A stretch of DNA of 64,000 nucleotides from Cryoendolithus antarcticus (lineage: Eukaryota > Ascomycota > Dothideomycetes > Cladosporiales > Cladosporiaceae). Made by a program: the position numbers and the translations under genes. The DNA lies in the NCBI GenBank assembly GCA_002077065.1, contig NAJO01000020.1, forward strand, positions 620,001 through 684,000, written 5' to 3'. The notes under the pieces are model-generated. The model had not been told where the DNA came from, did no database searches, and was given only the letters and a program-made list of their open reading frames with translations. How positions within the stretch are numbered: the stretch's first letter is position 1; each line of letters starts with the position of its first letter. Of this stretch, positions 55,490 to 64,000 are shown in pieces.

Positions 55490-55981
55490 CTTTCTAGGGG
55501 CCTTGATAGTGGATGATTGTGTGGAGTGATGATTCCTGGAGGACCAATTTCGCTGCTGAGTACTGCTGCCGCTAGTTCAATGCTTTGGAGTAACGCCTCT
55601 ATGCGATGAATTTGAAGCGAGATATATGATGGACTGTGAAAAAAGCAATCCATGTGTTTTGCTTTGCGAGCACCAAGTGGCATTGCTTGTAACGTGCAAA
55701 GATGTGGACGACTGGGAAGAGAGAAAGAGAGACTGATACCTATGCACTTGCTGCTGTATGGCGCTTCCCCAGCTTCGTCGCCGGTCAGTGGGGATTAGCC
55801 CACGATCTGCTCTCACTGCGAGTGAATGCAGAGTGACACTTCGCGAATGCGCACATCTCGTAGCCACCCGATGGCTCCGTGAGGGTCATAGTACTGCAGT
55901 ATGTACATGTCGGTGCAGCTTCTAGTCGCTGAATACACGCCCCGCGTCCAGCCTCAGCAGAGACAATCGAATACATCATCC
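55490..55981. other. Intergenic, no gene seen
   Basis: No coding exon seen. It lies upstream of the TAG-interrupted gene and downstream of the complex I gene. Confidence 0.5.
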
Positions 55982-56395
55982 TCACTTCTTCTGCGGGTCC
56001 TCAAGTATGCCCTCCGCCTCCAATCGCCTCCGTGCCTCCTCGAGTGCCCATGTCTGGATGCTACATTCCTGTCAGTCCTGTAAGCTGCCATCTCGCACTG
56101 CCAAGACCTACCTCGTATCCGGCTTATACCAGTACCCTACCACGCCGAATGCCAAACTGCCAAAGAACCCATAGTACCACACATTCTCCCACCCCTCCTT
56201 CTCTGGCTTCTCCCCCGGCTTCACTCCGAACAACCACCCACCAGGGGGGTCATATTGACTCTCTTCTGCGTGGCCGGCCTGCCGTGCTGCGGTGTTTGAG
56301 AGCTGGCGGTGTTGTAATGAGCGGAGCGGGAGGCGGGGGACGATGTGTAGTTTGCCGCGGCTTGAGGCGATGATGCGGGAGCGCAGCGCGGACAT
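55982..56395 (-). CDS. NADH:ubiquinone oxidoreductase ESSS subunit (NDUFB11-like)
   Basis: Exons 56395-56112 and 56060-55982 (51-nt intron, GTAGGT donor, CTGAC branch, TGTAG acceptor) give 120 residues. The presequence MSALRSRIIASSRGKLHIVP RLPL is basic and amphipathic. EESQYDPPGGWLFGVKPGEK is the hallmark of the ESSS subunit, followed by WENVWYYGFFGSLAFGVVGY (single membrane helix) and, after the intron, SIQTWALEEARRRLEAEGIL. It is an accessory subunit of the complex I membrane arm in the inner mitochondrial membrane. Only the chosen acceptor (GTAG at 56061) keeps the IQTWALEEAR frame. Confidence 0.92.
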
Positions 56396-57403
56396 GATCG
56401 TGGTGGCGGGGAGGTGTCCCGGTAGTGGAGGTGGGGTATGGTGTATCTAGCGGTGCAGCTGTAGTGACTGGGCCGGCTATCTCTCAATCCATGCATGCAC
56501 GTACGGATGGAAGGACGCTTATGGCGGTACCTTCCGCGCATGAGAATGCCAAGCACCGAAGTACGCTAGGGCAGGGCTCCGCTCGGACGGAGCGGAGCGT
56601 GATCTCGATCTTCCCACTCTGCTGGAAACCCAGGATCTTTACGACTCTCTTGTCCACTTTACTGCATGAACATAGGTTACTGCATGGAAGAACACCACGA
56701 TGACATATCTCCGAATGCGTTTGTCCGGTATGACAGCAGTCATCATCAAGTGCAACGTTGGGTCTTGCAACTGCCTCGGGCATAAGACTGAAGTTCGATG
56801 TTCAAACCTCGCGCAGTAGGCCGGTCCAGCGTCGGGATCGCGCACAAATATCGCCACGACATGCCCTCGACCATAGTCTCCGATACTACTACGCTGCAGG
56901 ACCGATCTCCCCGTTCCCCAGTTGTCATCGGCCCCGTTCCCTGGGCCGATGAAATTGGTCACCACCAATCGAACCCTGTCAGGATGCAGCGGCGAAGGCC
57001 GTCCGAACTTCTGCGTTCCCGGCTACTGGACTTCAAACCCGCTTTCCTGCGCTTTACCTGGGACTGCATACGGAAAATTGAAATTCACGTGCTTGTTGAC
57101 ATTGTTGGCGACGCGTCGGTCCCAGTGACGGCTACTGCGCGAGCTGGCTCTCACCACCGCAGTCTCGGAGTCGGATCCGTGAGCATTCAACGCGCCATGT
57201 CTAGCACGACGCAGGCCGACTTGGTGCGTAGTCGGTCGCAGTCGGGGATTTGCAGGAGGGTTCAACTGTAAGTGACAGGCATCTTGTCTCGCCTTGTATA
57301 GATTGACGTGCACGCTCTCCCCGTCTTTCATGACCTATCCCACTGCTCTTGACCGTGCCTCTCGCAGATCGCTTCCCGAGTCGTCGATCTTGTTAAAGCC
57401 ACA
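56396..57403. other. Gene-poor interval
   Basis: 1 kb shared upstream region of the divergent complex I and Ser-rich genes. The plus-strand frame 56798-57271 has no family features, and I leave it out. Confidence 0.45.
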
Positions 57404-58826
57404 ATGTCGTTCATGGACGAAATGATCGATTCGCTGAACAGCGATATCTTTATGAGTGAACCCTCACTCGACCTCACTGGCACGCAGCGTCACTCCGTGG
57501 TGTCTGTCCCTTTAGAGGCGCCCCTTCGAATCACCAAGCCATTACGCAAGAGCAGTTCCTTGACGCTACATCGACTATCATATTCGACATGGGCGCAGGA
57601 CGCTCCAGTATCGCCACTGACTGCCAATGCCGACCATGAACCACTCAAATGGGCGCAGCCCGATTTCAGTGCATGCAGTCCAACATCGACCAGAAGCCGG
57701 GCTTCTACTCGCAAGTCGTCGACAACAAGCATGACGAGCACAGCGGCGTCGTCAGTGTCCGCAGTATCACCGACTCGATCGGCGTCGCGAGGTGTGCCTG
57801 CGTTCCTCAAGCAGACGAAATCGTTCACCAAGCTGGCGGGCTGGCATCGTCACGCAGACCAGTCCACACCACCACCCACGCCACCCATCCCCACGTCTCC
57901 AGCACGCAGCAGGCAGGCTAGTGTGAGCACTTGGAACTCGGAATCGAGCAAAAGTCCCTTCTCTCAAGTCGAGGAGTACGGTCACCAGCTTCAGCGGATC
58001 CTCTCGACCCGCCGGACGAGGAAACGGACCGCCACACCGCAGGCCGAGATTGAGATGGTACCTAAGATGCATGATCTCAACTACTTTCGCCCGTTCACGA
58101 CAAATATACCAGCCGTAACAGCGATGTGCGGTGCTTACATGCTTGCCAACAGGTCAGGTACGTGACATATCTCGCCATAGAAACCTCTTCTCCTACTTAC
58201 ATCGCACACTCTCAGACCTCGCCCCCTGGCCTACACTCCTCACATCCACCCACAAGACTCCCGCTGCCGACACACTCTCCCTCGCTCTCCTCACCGCCAC
58301 CACCTCAGACCAGATCCTATCTGCCCTATCCTCCGCCACCCTGCCAGACATCCTCTTCGCCCTTCACCAGTCCCTCACCTCGGCCTCATTGCCTCGCGTA
58401 CCCATACGCCAAGCAAAGACTCTGTATAGGCACACCGACACCTACCTGTCCACGTACTCCACACGATCCTGGTCACGCATCCGGGATCTCCTCTCCCGAG
58501 TACCAACACCATGCCTTGTCACCCTTGCCTTCCTCGTCACCATCGGTCGCGCACTCGAGGACAAGGGCGTCACTATCGACGGCCTGCGTGCCGGCGTCTG
58601 GCTCCTCAGAGTGATGTGGCCCCAGATCGAGATCCGCGAGGTCACTGACGGGGACGTGGAGGAGGGTGACGCGGTGACCGGCTTGCTCACGGAGTTCATC
58701 GAGGAGCTACTCAGCGAGGTACCTGGTGAGGTCAGGAGTGTGAGGTGGCGAGGTGGTGGCAAGGGCTACGGCTTTGGGGATGGTGTGGACTTGATGAGTT
58801 TGCTTCACGACAAGGCACTGGCTTGA
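57404..58826 (+). CDS. Ser-rich protein of unknown function
   Basis: Exons 57404-58157 and 58216-58826 (58-nt intron with a GTACGT donor and CTCAG acceptor, phase 1) give 454 residues. The N-terminal half is Ser/Thr-rich and likely disordered (SSTTSMTSTAASSVSAVSPT; PPPTPPIPTSPARSRQ), with SFMDEMIDSLNSDIFMSEPS at the start. From ~residue 215 it appears folded and helical: MHDLNYFRPFTTNIPAVTAM, GAYMLANRSDLAPWPTLL, SLALLTATTSDQILSALSSA, SWSRIRDLLSRVPTPCLVTL, DGLRAGVWLLRVMWPQIEIR. No family is recognised. A shorter alternative splice (28 nt) also fits phase but is too short for an intron. The second half could also be read from its own ATG at 58131. Confidence 0.72.
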
Positions 58827-59715
58827 AGGGGGACGTATGAATGTATGATCGGTAGCTCTATAGACCGTGTTTATGAATGTATGTGAAAGATGTTACCCAC
58901 ACGGTCCCGAGGCAGGGGACAGCGAGCTCCCTCACTACACTGGATGCGCGCGCGAGAGAGTCGTACATGTAGCTTTACGCTGAGCGTCGTCTCCGTGCAG
59001 CGCTGTGTGTTATACATCCATGACAAAGCGACCTGCGCTGAAGCAAGTGTCTTTTCGCCTTCGATCTGGTCCTTCGAGTTCCCGCAATGACCATCTTAAC
59101 GGCATGCTTCCTGCGAATCCTTGATGGCAATCCATCGTACATTGGCCGACAGCTGCATACGTGCGTTCAGATGCCGGAAGAATTTAAATATGCAACGGAA
59201 ATCTTCATATGCTTGACTCAGCAGCCCGGCGCGCTGCTGTTATTCAACTTCTTTAGCTTGTGGAGGACTTCCATGAAATCTCTTCATTGGCGTACTCGCG
59301 GCGGCGCAGAGGTGTTTGCCCTGCCCAATTCACACGTGCAATGGTCTTCGCGTCGCTGTCGATGCCGTAGCTGCTCGCGTGGCGGGCCGCCTTCTTGGCA
59401 GCAGTCTCGTACGTGAGCTTCCACTCACCAGTCTAGAGCCGGCGTGTTCCGACTCTGCGCCCACTCACGTCATCGACATTGGTGCCACCCAGTGTTGGGA
59501 TTCCGTGCGTCACTTACGCTGGCAAGGTCGGCACTATGCACCCATGCGCTAGACTCGTCTCTGCGTACCTCTATAAGAACGCTCCCGAAGATGGAGGCAC
59601 TCTGCATGATGGAGGTACCCCAGTCCACATGTTTGCGATCTGGTCGTTCGTAACGACAGTGCTTTTGTCTAGATCACGCACGGATGGTCGTGCGATCGTG
59701 CCCCTTGCAATGTCC
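58827..59715. other. Intergenic, no gene seen
   Basis: Open frames on the plus strand (e.g. 59479-59850) have no recognisable features. A TACATGTAG motif lies at 58964-58972. Confidence 0.45.
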
Positions 59716-61128
59716 CTAAATGAGCCGCAGATATGTTACAATGATCACAGCCGAACTGAGGGCAGTAAGGGATGGCCACAGACCGTCGGTACCCAGATCC
59801 GCAACGGCAAGAACTGTGACTTGACTGACGATCATCGCCGTCAGAGGTAAATTCCGGAACGTACTAACGATCAGCCCTACAAAGATGCGAAGCCTCCATC
59901 GATGCCTCTGCTTCTCGATGAAGTACGGATCGTACAATGCGGTCGACTGTGGCGTGCCATGGGAAAAAATGGCAGCATGGATTGTCCGTGAAGATCCCGT
60001 AACGGCCTTCATGAACAACCTCAAGCCCGCAGGTAGGGGACTTCTCGGCCGAGTAGACGTTCTCAGTCGAGCGCGGTACCAGCGGTTGTCTATATGTCGC
60101 GTCATGTACAATACGATAGCTTCCGACGCACGTGTTCCAAGGACCAGCGCTAAGTGACCGAAGGGCATGGCGGTATACGTGGTGATTGTAAGACCTGCGT
60201 GTGTGATGGAATAGGATCTGATGTCCGCGAGGAATTCATTGTCGATGTATGTTGCAGTGCTGTCGCGAAAGTCACTGGGATACCTAGCGAGAATAGAGCA
60301 GTGATCTGGTTGTTGCAGATTAATGCCCCAGGCAAAGATGGAGAGATCGACATGCGTCCGAATAATCTCGTGCTGCACACGTTGGAAGGCGTTCTGTCCT
60401 TCTCCGTATAGCAGTGGCATGTTGATGCCGAAAATCCCTAGCAAGCAATACCCAATGTCTTCGACTCTGGTCGTAGTGCGATCCGATGCCCAGCTCATAC
60501 GTATAGCAACGGATGCCGTCCGGATGCCGTCCGGATGCAGAATGTACTCCTGTGCGATACCAGAGGAGTAGGAGAGGAGCGAAGCTAGCTCCGCTTTTGT
60601 GCCCAGTAGGAGATCAGTACTACTGTAGAAGAGCAGCTCGCGTGGAGCGAGCAGCTCCTGCAGCGTCCAGCCCCGCTTGAACCAGCGGCTCTTCGAGAAA
60701 GTTTCGATGTTGGCGACGTCGCTGACATGCATACCTTGCTTCCAGCGTTCGTCCTTGTCGAACTCGTCAACGCGAGGCAGCGTATTCCCATCGCAATCAT
60801 CCATGAAGACATAGCATTCAGACGAATCTTGGTACCACTTGAACATCGAGTTGATGGCCTCGGACACCTCTGCACTGCTGCTCTTGTCGATGCAGCACGT
60901 GTCAATCCAGGTCCACTCATAGCCAAACTCCTTGGATAGCGCACAACATCTCAGGATCTTCTTCCAACCCTGGCCTTCAGGATTGTAACTGCCAGAAAGG
61001 TGGGCTTGTAAGGTGACCTCCGGATCGGCCCTATCTTGGCTCCAGCAGTGCGAGAGAATTCTGCACTTTACTTGCTGAGTATCATAGAACTCCTCGAACG
61101 CCAGCGTTGTCGTGTTGAGGAGCCGCAT
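59716..61128 (-). CDS. HET-domain protein with C-terminal membrane helices
   Basis: A single exon of 470 residues starting MRLLNTTTLAFEEF, the usual opening of HET-E/D-type proteins. The HET domain blocks are present: KCRILSHCWSQDRADPEVTL, YEWTWIDTCCIDKSSSAEVS, EAINSMFKWYQDSSECYVFM, SRWFKRGWTLQELLAPRELL, then EDIGYCLLGIFGINMPLLYG and GEGQNAFQRVQHEIIRTHVD. No NACHT or WD40 part follows; instead two hydrophobic segments (IFVGLIVSTFRNLPLTAMIV; LTALSSAVIIVTYLRLI) close the protein. HET domains trigger cell death in fungal non-self recognition; whether this one does is unknown. An 11-bp tandem repeat lies within the coding sequence (60511-60537). Confidence 0.9.
   Translation of the reverse strand: MRLLNTTTLAFEEFYDTQQVKCRILSHCWSQDRADPEVTLQAHLSGSYNPEGQGWKKILRCCALSKEFGYEWTWIDTCCIDKSSSAEVSEAINSMFKWYQDSSECYVFMDDCDGNTLPRVDEFDKDERWKQGMHVSDVANIETFSKSRWFKRGWTLQELLAPRELLFYSSTDLLLGTKAELASLLSYSSGIAQEYILHPDGIRTASVAIRMSWASDRTTTRVEDIGYCLLGIFGINMPLLYGEGQNAFQRVQHEIIRTHVDLSIFAWGINLQQPDHCSILARYPSDFRDSTATYIDNEFLADIRSYSITHAGLTITTYTAMPFGHLALVLGTRASEAIVLYMTRHIDNRWYRARLRTSTRPRSPLPAGLRLFMKAVTGSSRTIHAAIFSHGTPQSTALYDPYFIEKQRHRWRLRIFVGLIVSTFRNLPLTAMIVSQVTVLAVADLGTDGLWPSLTALSSAVIIVTYLRLI
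60511..60537. repeat. 11-bp tandem repeat inside the HET gene
   Basis: The unit ggatgccgtcc occurs twice in a row, followed by a partial copy (ggatg). Because 11 is not a multiple of three, gain or loss of one unit would shift the HET reading frame. Confidence 0.85.
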
Positions 61129-61873
61129 CGTGATGAATGACTGCGATGCCCTGACCTACGCAACTCTGATCTCTGGAGCTCAGAATTCTGCAAGTATGTG
61201 GCAGAGGCCTGTGAGCTATCGGCGTGGGCGCACTCCATCGGGACGTCAAAAGCATCGTCGCGCGCATAACGCAGTTGCTCAAGGCTGTCACTCAGCCTTG
61301 CAGGACATATGAGGTCGTGCGAAGCCATGGCCAATCGCTTAGCTCTTGCTAGTGTGACGCCAGCATCCCTGCTCGGCTACTTTATGCGTCGCCGTACCAA
61401 CGACGGCAGAGTAAACATCACTTCGAGCAAATCGTCCAAGGTCGACATTGTGTGGCAAGAAGAATAGAAGAGCACTCCCGCACTGTATTATCACAGCGAC
61501 AAAGTCAAACCCATTGCTCACGGAGATCTGACATCGCCGTTGACTTGGCCGGGCCAAGCGGGCTAGTCAGACATTCCAGCCACCACCCCAGCCATTCGCA
61601 CCTGCAAGAAGAGCTCTCAGGCTCAAGCTACGCTCCACCTTCCTCCGCACATCTCCATCTTCTAACATTGTTACACTGACACTGTCACTGCAGAGGAGCT
61701 TTATCGTATAGTAATAAGACCGCCATATCGCAATACCCTCTATCGCTGAGACTCAACCCAAGACTCGAGAGCACCTCCACACCGATAAGACTGCGGGGTA
61801 CACCTCCAAATACCTCGACCAGCTCGAGCATTCCAACACCCATTCCTTGCCCACGAGGCGCCACCAGGGCACA
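61129..61873. other. Intergenic, no gene seen
   Basis: Divergent upstream region of the HET gene and the Mid2-like gene. No coding exon seen. Confidence 0.5.
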
Positions 61874-63071
61874 ATGCTCTCACTACCACCCTCGCTCCTC
61901 TCCCTCCTGGCCACCCTCCTCCTCACACCGACCCTTACACTCGCCCGCCCACCACTGGAACTTGGCGTACCATTCGCCGAGCTCTTCAACCGCCAAGTAT
62001 GCAATCAACAACCCTGCGGCTGGACTGGTCAACTCTGTTGTCCGCTAGGAGCCTGCTATACCGACCTGTCCAACAACCAAGCGTCATGTAGCAGCACCCT
62101 GCTCGGCGCTGTTGCGCAATCCACACAAGCTGCCGGAGGATACTGGCAGTACTACACCACCACCTACACTCAGACCGATCTCGCCACAGTCACACAAACG
62201 ATGAGCACATATGTCGGTGGAGCACCGGCCACAGTCGCTGCCGCAGCACCCACAGGCATGGCCTGCAGCTACGCCCTCGGTCAGCAAGTCTGCGGCCAAA
62301 CATGTTGCGCGAGCGACCAGTACTGCTTCGATGCCGGTTCGTCACAATGCTCCGCGGCCGCAGCAGCAGGCTCCTCAGGCTACTACACATCCTACTACAG
62401 CACCATGTACGCCAGCACGAACTCCGCCGGCGTACCTCTGCGACCCACATCAAGCACACTCATCATCATCACCGAGACCTCCGCGCCAACCACGACCGTA
62501 CCCTTTCTCGCACCAATCGCGACAGGCGCGAACATGACCCTCACCACAGCCGAAGCCTCCTCCTCCGGCCTCTCCGGCGGTGCCATAGCCGGCATCGTAA
62601 TCGGCGTCCTGCTCGGCCTCGCCCTCCTCGCACTCCTGATATTCTACTGCTGCCTCCGCGGCCTCTGGGTGACGATCTTCGGCCGCAAACGCAAGGAACG
62701 CCGCACTGAGGTCGATGTCTATGAGCGACATTCGCATCACGGGTCTGGCGCGGCGGCCGGAAGGACCTGGTACGGTGCTTCGAAACCGTCACGAGTCGAG
62801 AGACGAGACGAGCATAAGGGTCGGAATGGCCTTGCGTTTGCTGGAGCTTTGGCTGGGTTGTGGGCCATTCTGGGCTTGAAGAGACGGAGCAAGAAGAGGG
62901 ATAATGAGAAGTATAGCGAGTATAGCTATTCGAGTGACTATTATACTAGTGCTAGTGAGTAGTCTTGAGGTTATCGAGTTGTTAGAGGTGTTGCTAATTA
63001 TGCTTGCAGGTTCAGCTAGTTCAGACGATCGACGCACAAGGGATACGAGACGGTCCCAGTCGAGACGATGA
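61874..63071 (+). CDS. Single-pass membrane glycoprotein, Mid2-like architecture
   Basis: Exons 61874-62954 and 63010-63071 (55-nt intron, GTGAGT donor, CTAAT branch, TGCAG acceptor) give 380 residues. Signal peptide (MLSLPPSLLSLLATLLLTPT LTLA), a Cys-rich ectodomain (QVCNQQPCGWTGQLCCPLGA; SYALGQQVCGQTCCASDQYC), then Ser/Thr/Ala-rich stretches suited to O-glycosylation. The membrane helix is GGAIAGIVIGVLLGLALLAL (L)LIFYCC, followed by a basic stop (FGRKRKERR). The cytoplasmic tail is rich in Tyr/Ser and, after the intron, ends SSASSDDRRTRDTRRSQSRR. The layout is that of fungal wall-stress sensor-like proteins, but the ectodomain is not a clear WSC domain, so function is only suggested. The upstream in-frame TTG at 61847 is not used. 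Confidence 0.85.
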
Positions 63072-63385
63072 GGATGGTGACAGAATGAAGGGTTGCTTTA
63101 AACTTGACATGAAGGGACCTGAGAAAATGTCGGGCCAATTGGCAAGTGGCGTTCATTTGAGCTTACGCTGCGGGCTCTCCAAGTGTTGGAGGACTCGATT
63201 CTAGCGGAGCAGGGAGCATAGTGTACATACCCGACCCAATGCACTCACATAGCTTCGCAAGCTTCCACTCACGTATGCACTTCTCCTCGATTTATGTTAT
63301 GCAGCTACTAGTAACTTCGCCTTCTTTGGGAATCCACGCTGTCGCGTAGTGCACTTTTGTTAAGTAGGCCCTCCACTCCTCGCTC
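63072..63385. other. Intergenic, no gene seen
   Basis: Convergent 3' region at the right end. No coding exon seen. Confidence 0.5.
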
Positions 63386-63988
63386 TCACAAATTAAACTG
63401 CATCAACAAACCCCTCTTCCTTCCCAAATCCACAGCCGACAACCTCATCCCCATCCTCCTTACCGACTCGGCCTCAGGCGGCAAACACCTTCCCCGTCTC
63501 GCGGCGTCAAAACGCCCCAATTTCCCGCCACAAAGTCCACACCACTCCAATACCCCGTTTCGTCTCATCTCGCAGACCTTACAGTCGCTTGGCGAGTGCT
63601 CGTGCGTTGGCACGCTGTGCGTGGGCTCAAAATTCAAATTGTGAGGAGCGATTAAGGCGCCGACGTCTTCGCTTTCGAGGCACGCTGGGAGGGTATTCGA
63701 AGTGGAAGAGGGCGCGGTGCAGGCGTCGTGCGTTGGCGTGGCAAAGATCTCGGCGTTGAAGCAGGGGACGCAGAGGTAGGGGTCTAGCCAGCGGGACTCG
63801 ATGTTGCAGTGGCAGTAGTGAGGTTTACCCCTCGATTGAGTGCTGCCTGGGGATAGGGAGGGTGGAGATGATGCACCGCGTTTGGACATGCTGTCGAGGA
63901 TCATCTCGAGGTTTGTCAGGATCGTTTGGGCCTGAGAGGCAGTGCGCGAAGGGTAGAACCAGCGGCGTTTGTGGGCGTAGGTGAGCAT
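63386..63988 (-). CDS. Cys-rich protein of unknown function (possibly 5'-incomplete)
   Basis: An open frame of 200 residues ending at 63386. An ATG lies at 63988, but the frame stays open to the window edge, so the true start may be outside. It has several CxxC-type pairs: HYCHCNIESRWLDPYLCVPC F, SDCKVCEMRRNGVLEWCGLC GG. These could bind zinc. The N-terminal part (YAHKRRWFYPSRTASQAQTI) is basic, and the C-terminal part is Arg-rich (RRGRCLPPEAESVRRMGMRL). Spacing does not match a named finger that I know. The frame is long for chance here and its composition is steady. Confidence 0.55.
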   Translation of the reverse strand: MLTYAHKRRWFYPSRTASQAQTILTNLEMILDSMSKRGASSPPSLSPGSTQSRGKPHYCHCNIESRWLDPYLCVPCFNAEIFATPTHDACTAPSSTSNTLPACLESEDVGALIAPHNLNFEPTHSVPTHEHSPSDCKVCEMRRNGVLEWCGLCGGKLGRFDAARRGRCLPPEAESVRRMGMRLSAVDLGRKRGLLMQFNL

Positions 63989-64000
63989 TATGCCGTGGGA

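Noticed and set aside
56798..57271. 157-codon plus-strand open frame
   Set aside because: No family resemblance; sits in the divergent promoter region of two real genes.
58152..58183. 28-nt intron joining the two halves of the Ser-rich protein
   Set aside because: Phase fits but it is too short for fungal splicing; the 58-nt intron with a GTACGT donor fits phase and signals.
59479..59850. 123-codon plus-strand open frame
   Set aside because: Overlaps the 3' end of the HET gene antisense; no motif that would support a product.

Overview
The window is nuclear DNA of a filamentous ascomycete (Pezizomycotina, most likely a Dothideomycete; this placement is inference). The evidence is short spliceosomal introns, mostly 50-65 nt, with GT donors and CTGAC/CTAAC-like branch points 10-20 nt before the AG. 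The gene families are also fungal: Zn(II)2Cys6 regulators, a HET-domain protein, deuterolysin, a secreted subtilisin, GH17, and PET8/ODC-type mitochondrial carriers. No tRNA, rRNA, transposase, CRISPR array or biosynthetic cluster was recognised. All exon models were built by hand from reading frame, splice signals and protein-family expectation.

Layout. 1-2.3 kb: the 3' end of a VPS9 Rab5 GEF and a mitochondrial S-adenosylmethionine carrier. 3.0-5.7 kb: three tandem paralogues of a small membrane protein I do not recognise. 6.2-8.6 kb: an unknown secreted protein and a GH17 glucanase. 9.3-12.1 kb: a Zn2Cys6 regulator whose zinc cluster appears to need a 5-nt micro-exon, and a membrane-anchored unknown. 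14.1-20.8 kb is a protease region: a deuterolysin gene interrupted by a stop codon, a large secreted subtilisin, and a decayed subtilisin fragment behind it. 21.3-32.8 kb is dense housekeeping DNA: TIM44 and mitochondrial uS11m (divergent), a p24 cargo receptor, DNA2 helicase-nuclease, and a 2-oxodicarboxylate carrier (divergent from DNA2).

33.4-45.0 kb is regulator-rich: two more Zn2Cys6 factors, a bHLH factor, COX19 and a seven-exon zinc alcohol dehydrogenase. 45.5-52.9 kb: a RING-H2 membrane protein visible only after splicing, a Cys-rich unknown, an Hsp20, an acidic unknown, a CHORD-CS co-chaperone and a glutaredoxin-like protein (divergent). 53.4-64 kb: an HpcH/HpaI aldolase, an unknown gene with an in-frame TAG, a complex I ESSS subunit, a Ser-rich unknown, a HET protein, a Mid2-like membrane protein and a Cys-rich gene at the right edge.

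Functional links are loose. Mitochondrial biogenesis and metabolism recur (PET8-type carrier, TIM44, uS11m, ODC carrier, COX19, complex I subunit), several as head-to-head pairs. The extracellular set (GH17, subtilisin, broken deuterolysin, unknown secreted proteins) fits a saprotrophic or plant-associated lifestyle. The long gene-poor intervals (12.1-14.1, 15.4-17.0, 39.5-40.7, 41.8-44.0 kb) show no repeat or element that I can name.
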